64,000 nt of DNA from BCD1 sp965230565 (GCA_965230565.1 CBDDLH010000005.1:1-64000), one strand, 5' to 3'; shown: positions 16,079-24,909, counted from the stretch's first letter. Made by a program: numbers and translations. The notes: generated from the letters alone by a model not told the origin.

Positions 16079-18307
16079 TCAGACCCCTGTCAAACCGTTT
16101 TTTGTCAACTCCGCCCAGACAGTGCTTTTAATGAAATCTTCAAAATTCCCGAGCCCCTTGGATTCAAAGTCCTTTTGAATATCACCCAGAGTCATCACGG
16201 CGTTTTCATCAGGCATCATTTTCTTTAAAATTTCAGCCAGCCATTCCCCTGTCCGAACATCCGTTCTTAGTTCAAAGTCCTCTGTTTTGTTGTGAAAAAT
16301 CATCTGAACCATCGACCTCATTTTTCCCCCGATACCTTGTGTGCGGGATCTGCGACTTTTTATCCGCTTTTCGTAATAAGAAAGCACAGGTTCATTGCCC
16401 AACCACAGGATTTTTGATCTTGGGGTGAAATGCTGTTCTTGCTGAGATTCAATAGACCACTCAATAAAATGAGGGTTGATATTGGTTCGTGGAACCTCAA
16501 AATCGAACCATTCCTGCAGGTCAAAATCAAAACAAATGCCATGCATATAATTAAAAAGCGATTTTCTTAGCCCATCTGCAAATAATTGATGGTCTGCACC
16601 AGTTGGATCGAGATGGGGAAGATCGTTGTTGGCAAAACGCTTGGTTTTATCGTCCATCCGTTTGGCATCAAATGCATCGGGATCCATACCAACAGGGCTA
16701 TGGGCCGTCATGACAAAGCGATGCCAGAATCCGGATTGGATTATGCCCAGTTCAAACATCTGCCGGACCATTTCAAGGGAGTCGATGGTTTCCTGGGCCG
16801 TTTGCGTTGGAAATCCGTACATGAGGTAGGCGTGGACCATGATACCTGCCTGGGTAAAGTTGTCGGCAACCTTGGCAACCTGACTTACGGTAACGCCTTT
16901 TTGAATCCTTTCCAGGAGCCTGTCTGAAGCGACTTCCAGCCCTCCGGAAACAGCTATGCAGCCTGATGCCTTAAGCAATAGGCAAAGATCAGCCGTGAAA
17001 TTTTTCTCAAAACGGATGTTGGTCCACCAGGAAATGGTAATGCCTCGCCGTAGGATCTCTATGGCAAGATCTCGCATCAATTTTGGGGGAGCCGCTTCAT
17101 CCACAAAATGAAACCCCGTTTCTCCGGTTTGTTCGATAATGGTTTCAATCCTGTCTACGAGGATTCCGGCGGTTACCGGTTCATAATTTTTGATGTAATC
17201 CAGGGAAATATCACAGAAGGTGCATTTACCCCAATAACATCCATGTGCGAGCGTGAGTTTATTCCAACGGCCATCATTCCACAGGCGGTGCATGGGGTTG
17301 GCAATTTCGATTACCGACAAATAGGACCTGATGGGTAAACCTTCGTAGTCGGGTGTTCCCACCTCCCGTTGTGCAATGTCTTTTTCGTTTGCGCCATTGT
17401 AATAACAAACCACTCCGTTGACAAGAGTGAAAGTCCTTTTTAAATCCTCGATGGATCTGTTTCCATCCAAATGGTCCAAAAGGCATAGAAGAGGAGCCTC
17501 TCCGTCATCAAGGGTGATGAAATCAACATATTCAAATACCCGCTCTTCCATAAGGGACCGAAGCTCAGTATTGGCAAAACCACCGCCAAGCACCACTTTG
17601 ATCTCAGGATAGGTTGTCTTGATGAATTGCCCACATTTTAGTCCGCCGAAAAGATTGCCGGGAAAAGGGATGGACAAGCAAATAATATCGGGTTGAGATT
17701 CCTGTATCTTTTTATTCAGGATTTCAGTAAGCATCTGACTGATAAATGCATCCGGTTGCTGAAGTGCTTCATGCATTTCATCAAAGGAGATCATGGCCAA
17801 CCCCAGTTGTTCGGCATATCGGCTGAAGCCAAAATGAGGATCCACTACTTCCCTGATGAGATCTGAAAGATCCTCAAGATATAGAGTCGCCAGGTGCCTG
17901 GCTTTGTCACGAATGCCTAGCGTACCAAAGGCCCATTCCATATCGTCCAGTTGTTCAAACCGGCTGGCTTCCGGCAGAAAACCGCTTTCGCAAATCTGAT
18001 GAGCCAGGGTAGGGTCTTTATCCTGTAAAAAGGCAATGACATCATCGATGGACTGTAAATAATAGTTTTTCAGGTGAATGATGCGGTGAGCATTAACGGA
18101 AATGTCGTCAAAATGTACTTCAATACTATCAAAAAGCCGTTCCAGCCCCTTTCGGGAAAATAATTCCAGAATTACTTCAATGCCAAGATCAGCCTGGGCG
18201 GATGGTATGTTTTGAGTATTCAGAAAGCCCTTGAGATACGCCGTAGCGGGGTAGGGCGTATTCAGTTGCGTAAACGGTGGCGTTATGAGCAGGACTTTTT
18301 GATTCAC
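16079..18307 (-). CDS. B12-binding-type radical SAM enzyme
   Basis: 742 residues. The N-terminal region resembles a cobalamin-binding domain (LLITPPFTQLNTPYPATAYL, then IICLSIPFPGN and IKVVLGGGFANTE up to ~260). The radical SAM domain begins near 340, with LAHGCYWGKCTFCDISLDY carrying the cluster cysteines at about 357, 362 and 365. The spacing is CX4CX2C, one residue longer than the canonical CX3CX2C. Downstream are IRFEKNFTADLCLLLKASGC and the SAM-contact segment CIAVSGGLE. The start is a GTG directly after a heptad-repeat tract. It lies 73 bp downstream of the M1 peptidase gene on the same strand. The substrate is unknown; methyl transfer or RNA/peptide modification are both possible. Confidence 0.85.
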   Translation of the reverse strand: MNQKVLLITPPFTQLNTPYPATAYLKGFLNTQNIPSAQADLGIEVILELFSRKGLERLFDSIEVHFDDISVNAHRIIHLKNYYLQSIDDVIAFLQDKDPTLAHQICESGFLPEASRFEQLDDMEWAFGTLGIRDKARHLATLYLEDLSDLIREVVDPHFGFSRYAEQLGLAMISFDEMHEALQQPDAFISQMLTEILNKKIQESQPDIICLSIPFPGNLFGGLKCGQFIKTTYPEIKVVLGGGFANTELRSLMEERVFEYVDFITLDDGEAPLLCLLDHLDGNRSIEDLKRTFTLVNGVVCYYNGANEKDIAQREVGTPDYEGLPIRSYLSVIEIANPMHRLWNDGRWNKLTLAHGCYWGKCTFCDISLDYIKNYEPVTAGILVDRIETIIEQTGETGFHFVDEAAPPKLMRDLAIEILRRGITISWWTNIRFEKNFTADLCLLLKASGCIAVSGGLEVASDRLLERIQKGVTVSQVAKVADNFTQAGIMVHAYLMYGFPTQTAQETIDSLEMVRQMFELGIIQSGFWHRFVMTAHSPVGMDPDAFDAKRMDDKTKRFANNDLPHLDPTGADHQLFADGLRKSLFNYMHGICFDFDLQEWFDFEVPRTNINPHFIEWSIESQQEQHFTPRSKILWLGNEPVLSYYEKRIKSRRSRTQGIGGKMRSMVQMIFHNKTEDFELRTDVRTGEWLAEILKKMMPDENAVMTLGDIQKDFESKGLGNFEDFIKSTVWAELTKNGLTGV

Positions 18308-18308
18308 T

Positions 18309-18371
18309 GGTGTTGGTTGCTGGTTGCTGGTTTCTGGTTGCTGGTTACTGGTTACTGGTTGCTGCAGACTA
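18309..18371. repeat. Heptad repeat (TGGTTGC/TGGTTAC units)
   Basis: Eight successive 7-bp units of TGGTTGC, TGGTTTC or TGGTTAC, immediately upstream of the radical SAM start codon and running into a CAGACTAAAGTCTG element at 18365-18380, just outside the M1 peptidase stop codon. Confidence 0.85.
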
Positions 18372-18380
18372 AAGTCTGTG

Positions 18381-21300
18381 TTATGGTACTAATGCGTCCT
18401 CCAGGAGTTCCCATGGGTTTAAAGTGTTCAGGTCCAGTTTGAATCCTATTTGGCTCCAATATTTACCACGTTCCTTAAATCGATCTTGGATTTCCTGAGA
18501 ACTTACTACCGGGAAATAGATTTCAATACTTCCATCCAGTAGCTCAAACATGAATCCTCCGCTCCACAAAATATTATGCTCCTCTCCAAGGGAAGATTGA
18601 TCGTTGTAATAACCAATGTCGAAATATGGTTTCAGAGGAATCTTTCTCGTCAGTTTTCTTGGCAGATCGGCTTTTAGATTAATAGCTGCCAGATAACTGC
18701 CGCTTCGTCCGAGGGAGTAAGCGCTTCCAATGGGCAATTTCATGCCCCCTTCTCCATTACCGATCTGCTGTGCCCAAAGTCCGCTGTTTTCGTTTCTGCC
18801 AAAGAAGAAACTTTCGAAACGGTAGTCGTTGAATCCCTGAGCGGATAAATTAAAGGCGTCCGGATAGGGTGGGAAAACGTCAGATTGGTCATTTTTCAGG
18901 AAGCCTCCTGCAAACAAACGGATTTCGATGTTTCTTTTCGTCGCATAAGTATATGCTCCCTTAACTTCTATCCAGGCTTTGAGGTGTCTCGGTCTGTGGA
19001 AAAAATATTCCATTTCGTTCCATTCCAAACCTGCCTGGAAACTATTTGGATTGATAACTCTTTTGTTTTTCCGGTCAAACACGGCTCTGACAAAGTAAGC
19101 GTTATTGGTATTGTCTACTCCCAGGAATTCCCCGGAGTTTTGATCAAAAGAAGCTTGATCCCTATTGAGAATAGTGGTACTCAATATTAATCGGTTGGAT
19201 ATAGGGTGTGCCAGGCTTGAATTAAACGTAAAATCGATATAAGGCATAAACCGATTGTACGCCAGATCATAATCTGCAATATCGTTTTCATTAAAGTGGA
19301 ACCTTCTCGCATTCAGTCCGACACGGATTTGTCTGAAGATTCCGTCTGGCATAAAGTTGTAATGGATGTCGCCAAATCCGGCGAGGGATTTGCTTTTGAA
19401 TCCGAAGAATGGCGCCACGTGGAATTCGAATTTTTTGGACAACAATCCTCTGTTGTAAAAAGCGCTGCCCAGCATAAACCCGTCATAAGCGTTATAAGCA
19501 GGAAGTGGCAGGAAAAACAAGGTCGACCGTTTGCTGTTTTCCGCCCCGGCCAGGAGTTTTAGTTGTAAGGGTTCAAATTTTTTCAGCAGTCCGGACGTTT
19601 TGATATTGTTGTTTTTGCGGTATAAATCGGGCATGGTCCTGTCCTGATCAACCACAACCAGATCATATTTACCTTTTGGTAAACTAATCTTTTTCTTGCC
19701 TTCAAAACCCTCAAATCCCCGGGTGATTACAGAAGAGGTGTCCTCCATTCCCGTAATCTTAAACGGTCCGGCAATCTCGCCTTTGTTTTTTAAAGTGATT
19801 TCATAATTATCTCCGGCATCTTTGATGCCTGTAACGGCATAGTCAATGGCCTTGTCGGTCATGAATAGGTCTTTAAATATCCAATCCAGGTCCTGCCCAA
19901 TACTGGCTTCCATGACCCTTTCAAAATCCTCCGGTTGGGGGTGTTTGAACTTCCACTGCGCATAATATTCCTGCATGGCTTCATCGAAAGTTTTCAGGCC
20001 CACATATTTTTCCAGGTAGGTCAAAACAATCGGTGGTTTCAGATATGCGCCAATGAGGTAGTTTGGAGCATACATATCATCACTCGGAGTATCACACGCC
20101 TGACTGCGGCCTTTACGCTTGAAAAATGCATAAGCCAGTTCAAAAAGATCCATATCCGTACCCTTCATGAGGAATTCGGGAATATAATCGTAATAGTCTG
20201 ACCTTCCGTAATATTTGGTCATATAACGACCTTCGTAAAAGCTGTTCAACCCTTCATCCATCCAGGCATGATCGCGTTCATTCGAGGCGAGAATCCCATA
20301 AAACCAGTTGTGGCCAACCTCGTGAGTAATCACTTCATCCAGGCTTTTGGCACTGCCGGTTCTTCCGATTACAGTGATCATCGGGTATTCCATTCCGCCT
20401 CCGGCACTGAGGGCACTCTGGATGGCCGTAGCTTGCGGATAAGGATATTCTCCAACCTGATCGGAATAGAATTTTACGGAACGACTGACGTAATCCACCG
20501 CATTTTTCCAATAGGCCTCATTGGTTTTGGTGAACATTACCCAGGTATCGACTTTTTGACCTGAGGCAAGAGTTATATCACTTTTTCGAACTTTGAATCT
20601 TTTGTCGGCAAACCAGGCGAAATCGTGCACATTATCGGCAGTATACCGAATGGTTTTCATTTTTTCGGCAGAGGCAGGAAAAGCTTCCCTAACGTACCCG
20701 GTTGCAGCATTTGACAAGGTGTCAAAATACGTGTCGGTTGCTTTAATTTGTTCCTCAAGGAATGCATATTCACTTTCCGTTTGTAAGGTCCCGGTCGCTC
20801 CGACAACATAGTTTTCAGGTAGGGTGATGGAAACATCAAAGGATCCGAATTCCGAATAGAATTCACCCATGTCAAGATAGGGCATTGGGTGCCAGCCGTC
20901 CCTGTCATACACTGCTGGTTTAGGATACCATTGGGTCATCTGATAGGATTGTCCGACATGCCCCAGCCTGGAATAGGAGGCCGGGATTTTTACCTTGAAA
21001 GGTGATTCAATGGTAATTGTTTGTCCACTTTTCAGAGGAGTGTTTAAGTATAAGATTCCTATATCCTCATGATTATTATCTGGTTTTAGAACAGCTTTTT
21101 GTCCGTCTACGAGAAAATCCAGGTTGTCAATATAGCCACGATTATCCTCTTTTGAAAAATAAAATCTGGTACTTCCGGTACGTACCTGTTGTTTGGCAAA
21201 AGCTGTGGAGGTGTTTTTAAATGCATTGGGCCAAAGGTGCATGAATATGTAGTCAAGTTCATTGGGGGAGTTGTTGGTATAAACCATTTTAATGGTACCT

Positions 21301-21431
21301 TCAACGGTATGGTCTTTATCGTCGAGGGTTACGTCAATGGTGTAATCTACTTGTTGTTGGAAATAAGCTTGCTGACTAAAAAGCCCAAAAGAGAGCAGGC
21401 TAAAAAACAGGGTTAAAAGACGGGTTTTCAT
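18381..21431 (-). CDS. M1-family metallopeptidase with C-terminal outer-membrane-barrel-like region
   Basis: 1016 residues with a signal peptide (MKTRLLTLFFSLLSFGLFS). The M1 peptidase domain (about 30-560) has the exopeptidase motif as GGGMEYPM and the zinc site HEVGHNWF (His near 370) with the third ligand Glu 18 residues after it in WMDEGLNSFYEG. From about 640 to the end the protein changes to alternating aromatic/polar strands (FFLPLPAYNAYDGFMLGSAF, KFEFHVAPFFGF, IEIYFPVVSS), resembling a surface-antigen-type outer-membrane barrel. So the protease probably sits on an anchor in the outer membrane, which is inference. It heads a likely two-gene unit with the radical SAM gene. Confidence 0.88.
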   Translation of the reverse strand: MKTRLLTLFFSLLSFGLFSQQAYFQQQVDYTIDVTLDDKDHTVEGTIKMVYTNNSPNELDYIFMHLWPNAFKNTSTAFAKQQVRTGSTRFYFSKEDNRGYIDNLDFLVDGQKAVLKPDNNHEDIGILYLNTPLKSGQTITIESPFKVKIPASYSRLGHVGQSYQMTQWYPKPAVYDRDGWHPMPYLDMGEFYSEFGSFDVSITLPENYVVGATGTLQTESEYAFLEEQIKATDTYFDTLSNAATGYVREAFPASAEKMKTIRYTADNVHDFAWFADKRFKVRKSDITLASGQKVDTWVMFTKTNEAYWKNAVDYVSRSVKFYSDQVGEYPYPQATAIQSALSAGGGMEYPMITVIGRTGSAKSLDEVITHEVGHNWFYGILASNERDHAWMDEGLNSFYEGRYMTKYYGRSDYYDYIPEFLMKGTDMDLFELAYAFFKRKGRSQACDTPSDDMYAPNYLIGAYLKPPIVLTYLEKYVGLKTFDEAMQEYYAQWKFKHPQPEDFERVMEASIGQDLDWIFKDLFMTDKAIDYAVTGIKDAGDNYEITLKNKGEIAGPFKITGMEDTSSVITRGFEGFEGKKKISLPKGKYDLVVVDQDRTMPDLYRKNNNIKTSGLLKKFEPLQLKLLAGAENSKRSTLFFLPLPAYNAYDGFMLGSAFYNRGLLSKKFEFHVAPFFGFKSKSLAGFGDIHYNFMPDGIFRQIRVGLNARRFHFNENDIADYDLAYNRFMPYIDFTFNSSLAHPISNRLILSTTILNRDQASFDQNSGEFLGVDNTNNAYFVRAVFDRKNKRVINPNSFQAGLEWNEMEYFFHRPRHLKAWIEVKGAYTYATKRNIEIRLFAGGFLKNDQSDVFPPYPDAFNLSAQGFNDYRFESFFFGRNENSGLWAQQIGNGEGGMKLPIGSAYSLGRSGSYLAAINLKADLPRKLTRKIPLKPYFDIGYYNDQSSLGEEHNILWSGGFMFELLDGSIEIYFPVVSSQEIQDRFKERGKYWSQIGFKLDLNTLNPWELLEDALVP

Positions 21432-21474
21432 ATGTTATTCTTTATTTTGGTGTGAAATTATGGAAAAAAGTTAG

Positions 21475-22179
21475 ATGAAACTCAAGTTAAACTGTCCCGA
21501 GTGTAAAAAAGGCATTGAATACCGGGATATAAATATAGGCAAAGCCATTGCTAAATGCAGACATTGTAATACGGTGTTTAATTTTGAAAAGGTTCTCGTA
21601 GATGTGGATCGTTCCAAGGATAGAGTAACCCTGCCTGACAGTATGGAGGCCTTTTACATGTCCACCGGATTTGACCTGGAGATCAATTGGAGGAAGACTA
21701 CTCCTAATTTCAGGTTTTTCCTGTTTTTTGCCATATTCTGGAATGGCATTGTATCCATTTTCGTTATTTCAGCTCTGGCAACAGGCAGTTTTGATTTTCT
21801 CTTGCCCATGATATTTCATATTGTTATCGGGATAGGTTTGTTGTATTATATCGTTGCAGTGGTACTCAATAAAACCTATATTGGTGTATCTCAATGGGAC
21901 CTCACCGTAGAACACAAGCCGATTCCAATTCCTTTTTACCGCACACTGGAACTTGATTCCAAATCCATTGAACAGATTTTTGTGGAACGTTACGTGGCCA
22001 GCAAGACGAATGGTCAGCCGGATTATGCCTTTAAGGTAATGGCTAAAGTGAAAAAAACTGAAAAACCTGTAAGGGTAATGAAAGGATTAAAAACCTTAGA
22101 ACAGGGACGGTTTATCGAACAAGAGATCGAAAAATTCCTGCATATTGAAGATGAGCCTATGGATGGGGAGTGGAGGTAG
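21475..22179 (+). CDS. Zinc-ribbon membrane protein of unknown function
   Basis: 234 residues. The N-terminus has a four-cysteine ribbon, NCPECKKGIEYRD followed by AKCRHCNTVFNFEK (CX2C...CX2C, residues ~6-40), like the MJ0042/zinc-ribbon modules. Two membrane helices follow (RFFLFFAIFWNGIVSIFVIS and PMIFHIVIGIGLLYYIVAVV, about 80-140), then a soluble domain (KTYIGVSQWDLTVEHKPIP ...). It is divergent from the M1 peptidase gene, 43 bp between the starts. Function unknown. Confidence 0.75.
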   Translation: MKLKLNCPECKKGIEYRDINIGKAIAKCRHCNTVFNFEKVLVDVDRSKDRVTLPDSMEAFYMSTGFDLEINWRKTTPNFRFFLFFAIFWNGIVSIFVISALATGSFDFLLPMIFHIVIGIGLLYYIVAVVLNKTYIGVSQWDLTVEHKPIPIPFYRTLELDSKSIEQIFVERYVASKTNGQPDYAFKVMAKVKKTEKPVRVMKGLKTLEQGRFIEQEIEKFLHIEDEPMDGEWR

Positions 22180-22223
22180 AGCAGTCTTCAGTCAGCAGCC
22201 AAGGTCGACAGGCTTTTGGTTTG

Positions 22224-22256
22224 AGAAATACTATTTTTCGAAAAAATAGTATTTCT
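22224..22256. repeat. Interspersed palindrome, copy D
   Basis: 33-bp copy of the AGAAATACTATTTTT palindrome between two genes on the same strand, just after a short CAGTCTT/CAGTCAG heptad tract at 22184-22203. Confidence 0.85.
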
Positions 22257-22389
22257 GGTTGTGTTCATCGAAAAAATTGACAACAACAGGTAAAAATGCG
22301 TAACTTGTCAGAGTGCTTTGTAGAAACGACATTTTGTTGTTGCTCAAGGTTTGAACAAACTTTTAACTCGAAAAAATAAAAAAGAAACC

Positions 22390-23445
22390 ATGGGATTTTT
22401 AGATGAATTCAAAAAACTATTTTTCGCTGCCAAATCAGTTTCCAAATCGGCAGCTGAAAAAACAGTTGATAAGGCAAAGGAAACTGGCGAAGAGTTAGTA
22501 GACAAAACAGGAGAAGCTTTGAAAAAAGCAGCCAATAAAGCTGAGGAGGTAACCGGTGATGCTGTTGAGAAAGCAGGTGAATTATACCAGAAAGCAATGG
22601 ATAAATCGGAAGATGTGGTGGAGAAGATTTATGAAGAAGCCAGTAAAATGGGGGAGAAAGCGAAGGATTTTGTTGAAGATGTAACGGAAAAGATCGCTGC
22701 CAAAAATGATAAACCTGAAGAGGAAGGGCCGTTGAATTTTGAAGCACCGATGGAGGAATCTCCGGAAAACAAAGAAAAGCTGACAGATAAGATCAAGGGT
22801 TCTGCCAGTGAGACAGGTAAGAAGATTAAAGACGCAGCGGGAGAGCTTGGCGATAAGTTCATGGATAAAACCGAAGGTGTAAGAGAAAAGATCAAGGATG
22901 TTTCAGAAGATGTAGGAGAAAAGGTACTTGATGTATCTGAGAAAGTAGGCAGTAAGGTGCTGGATACTTCTGAGAAAGTTGGCGGAAAGGTGCTGGATGT
23001 CGCTGAAGATGTAGGTGAGAAAGTCCTGGAAAAAGGCGGTGAAATCTGGGAAAAAGCCAAAGAAGCCGGAAGTTCCCTGATGGATAAAGCTGATGACCTG
23101 ATGAAAAAGGCTCAGGAAGAAGCAGAAAAAGAATCCATGGACGACATTGTAGATAAAGCCAAAAAAATGGAATCTGATCTGGCAGATAAAGTGGAAGATG
23201 TTGAAACTCCGAAAGAAAAGCCGGATGTAAAAGATAGTCTGCTAAAAGGAAAGGATGATTTCTTCGAAAAAGCTAAGCGTTTTGCAGAAGGTGACTATCA
23301 CAATAAAGGCGGAAAGACGGGAGAAATGAAAATAGAGAAGAATCCTGATTACAAGCCGAAAAAGGACGGTGGCAAAGCCTCAGGCTTCGATGATCTCGAC
23401 GGAGACGGAGATGAGATCATTGATGATGCCATCATTGAAGAATAG
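22390..23445 (+). CDS. LEA/apolipoprotein-like amphipathic-helix protein with 11-mer repeats
   Basis: 351 residues from ATG 22390 (MGFLDEFKKLFF); a longer in-frame start at 22351 adds nothing recognisable. No signal peptide. The protein is nearly all Lys/Glu/Ala/Asp/Val and predicted helical. Residues 173-216 are four consecutive 11-residue repeats, EDVGEKVLDVS, EKVGSKVLDTS, EKVGGKVLDVA, EDVGEKVLEKG, and weaker copies lie before and after (KAGELYQKAMDKSEDVV). Eleven-residue periodicity is the mark of group-3 LEA and apolipoprotein-type helices, which protect or coat membranes and proteins during desiccation or stress; that role here is inferred. The tail is acidic and rich in Gly/Asp (DDLDGDGDEIIDD). 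Confidence 0.82.
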   Translation: MGFLDEFKKLFFAAKSVSKSAAEKTVDKAKETGEELVDKTGEALKKAANKAEEVTGDAVEKAGELYQKAMDKSEDVVEKIYEEASKMGEKAKDFVEDVTEKIAAKNDKPEEEGPLNFEAPMEESPENKEKLTDKIKGSASETGKKIKDAAGELGDKFMDKTEGVREKIKDVSEDVGEKVLDVSEKVGSKVLDTSEKVGGKVLDVAEDVGEKVLEKGGEIWEKAKEAGSSLMDKADDLMKKAQEEAEKESMDDIVDKAKKMESDLADKVEDVETPKEKPDVKDSLLKGKDDFFEKAKRFAEGDYHNKGGKTGEMKIEKNPDYKPKKDGGKASGFDDLDGDGDEIIDDAIIEE

Positions 23446-23470
23446 ATCGTAATTGAATGTTGATAATATT

Positions 23471-23505
23471 TCCCGGTATCTGCCTCCGCAGGTACCGGGA
23501 TTTTT
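23471..23505 (+). terminator. Intrinsic terminator of the LEA-like gene
   Basis: TCCCGGTA-T-CTGC pairs with GCAG-G-TACCGGGA around a CTCC loop and is followed by TTTTT, 25 bp after the stop codon. Confidence 0.88.
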
Positions 23506-23520
23506 AATTCAAGAAATTAA

Positions 23521-23561
23521 CCACGAACCTGCCATCCCTGTGTCAGCAGGCAGGTTCGTGG
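23521..23561. repeat. 13-bp inverted repeat
   Basis: CCACGAACCTGCC (23521-23533) and its exact complement (23549-23561) around a 15-nt loop. It lies between the LEA-gene terminator and the predicted minus-strand RNA terminator. It may be an interspersed repeat or a second transcription barrier. Confidence 0.65.
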
Positions 23562-23575
23562 CTAAATTCGTGCAT

Positions 23576-23765
23576 AAAAAAACCGGGTAGAGAGGAGTTC
23601 CTACCCGGCCAAAATTAGGACATGTATGTTGACTATGGTCGTCCAGACAATTGGATGGAAGTGATTTCCATCAAAAATTTGGTTCCTGCCTTTCTGCGTC
23701 TGCCTTGATGTATCAGACAGACTTTGCAGAAAGGCCGGGGTTACGGTTTAAGGGATGATCTTATC
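23576..23765 (-). ncRNA. Candidate structured small RNA of about 190 nt
   Basis: Read on the minus strand there is an ordered set of signals. A promoter-like TTTG (23802-23805) lies 23 bp before TAAATTTT (23771-23778). Two hairpins follow: GCCTTTCTGC (23726-23735 reversed) with its complement at 23688-23697 plus an inner GTCTG/CAGAC stem, and GATGGAA/TTCCATC near 23654-23672. The end is a strong terminator, CCGGGTA/TACCCGG followed by seven Ts (23576-23608). No protein frame over 30 codons makes sense, and the gene beyond it is convergent, so it is not a leader. It does not show the SRP RNA core motif. The function is unknown. Confidence 0.5.
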
Positions 23766-24039
23766 AAACAAAAATTTAGAACTTAATGGGTGAGCAATGC
23801 TCAAAAATTGTTCGTGGGATTATGGCCGGGATTTTTCCGGCCGGGGATTCTCATAGTAAGTTATTTACCCCCTGTTAGTAATTGTTGTTGTAGAAATGTG
23901 TGTGTTTGTTTGTGTTCGTTTGCTTATTCAGACGGACATATTTTAGAAAGTCACAAATGTTCTGAAAAAAAATTGAACTTTTTTTTTCGAGGGGTATTTA
24001 CATTAAAAACCCAATTACACAAATTAATCATTTCATACT

Positions 24040-24618
24040 ATGCTTTTATCACCGGAAAAAGTGAATGAACTTATTCAAAACCGACGCTCTGTCTTCCCCA
24101 TATCCTACATCGATAAACCTATTCCCAAAGAGATTATTGAGCAGGTTTTAGAGAACGCGAACTGGGCTCCGACACATCGAAATACTCAGCCATGGAGATT
24201 CATTGTGTTCCGTGGGGATGGAAGAAAAAGATTAGCAGAATATCTTGGAAGCTATTACAAAAACAATACTCCGGCAGAGAAATTTCTGGAAGGCAAATAT
24301 CAAAAGACCCTTGAAAAGCCCATGCAATCCTCTTGTGTGATCGCCATTTGCATGCAAAGAGATGAACAGGAAAGAGTGCCGGAATGGGAGGAGATCGCTG
24401 CTACGGCCTGCGCAGTTCAGAATATGTATCTGACTTGTACGGCTTATGGTATCGGATGTTACTGGAGTTCTCCTAAATCAATTATTGAAGCATCAGAATT
24501 TTTACAACTCGAAGATGGTCAGCGTTGTCTTGGCCTGTTTTATATGGGGTATCACGAATTAGAAGAATTCCGGCCGCGACGTGGGCCTGTTGAAGATAAG
24601 ACTCGGTGGGAGGAGTGA
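24040..24618 (+). CDS. Nitroreductase-family flavoprotein
   Basis: 192 residues. The FMN-binding signature is clear: NRRSVFPISY near residue 10, then NWAPTHRNTQPWRFIVFRG at about 40-60, and YGIGCYWSSP near 145. The family binds FMN and reduces nitroaromatics, quinones or enones with NAD(P)H as a cytoplasmic homodimer. The YdjA-like length suggests the short subgroup. It stands alone, about 290 bp upstream of the hybrid regulator gene. The actual substrate is not known. Confidence 0.9.
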   Translation: MLLSPEKVNELIQNRRSVFPISYIDKPIPKEIIEQVLENANWAPTHRNTQPWRFIVFRGDGRKRLAEYLGSYYKNNTPAEKFLEGKYQKTLEKPMQSSCVIAICMQRDEQERVPEWEEIAATACAVQNMYLTCTAYGIGCYWSSPKSIIEASEFLQLEDGQRCLGLFYMGYHELEEFRPRRGPVEDKTRWEE

Positions 24619-24658
24619 TACTTCTCATTTGCTAGGCTTATGATTCATGGTGTGAAAT

Positions 24659-24689
24659 TTTGATTTTAAACGGAAAAAAAGTAAATTTA
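24659..24689 (+). promoter_or_regulatory. Bacteroidota-type promoter
   Basis: TTTG at 24659-24662, a 19-bp spacer, and TAAATTTA at 24682-24689 fit the known Bacteroidota consensus TTTG-N19-21-TAnnTTTG except for the last base. It would give a leader of about 215 nt before the hybrid regulator. Confidence 0.55.
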
Positions 24690-24909
24690 TATGATATGTT
24701 TTCAAACACAAGCTTTCCTGAAGTCTGATCCGGGCCTTTAATAGATTGAATATTTTTTTGACCAAAGTCTTCCACCACCGTCACTTAAAGGTCTTTGCGA
24801 AATTCCTACCGAATCCGCCCAAAAGCAATTACGAATATCCAGTTGAGGAACTAATTCTAACCTGTGCAAACAGGATGATTGAATTTGATTGTTATAAAAT
24901 ATTGACATT

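Noticed and set aside
18309..18371. Possible CRISPR array
   Set aside because: Heptads are contiguous with no spacers, and repeats are too short and variable. No cas gene is nearby.
23576..23765. Known RNA such as SRP RNA, tmRNA or a riboswitch
   Set aside because: The conserved SRP apical motif and tmRNA tag frame are absent, and no gene follows in the same direction, so a riboswitch is unlikely. 6S RNA was considered but the fold is not a single long hairpin.
23790..24068. A 92-codon plus-strand frame before the nitroreductase gene
   Set aside because: It overlaps the nitroreductase start, has odd composition with runs of Cys and Phe, and lies over the predicted sRNA promoter. It is probably not translated.
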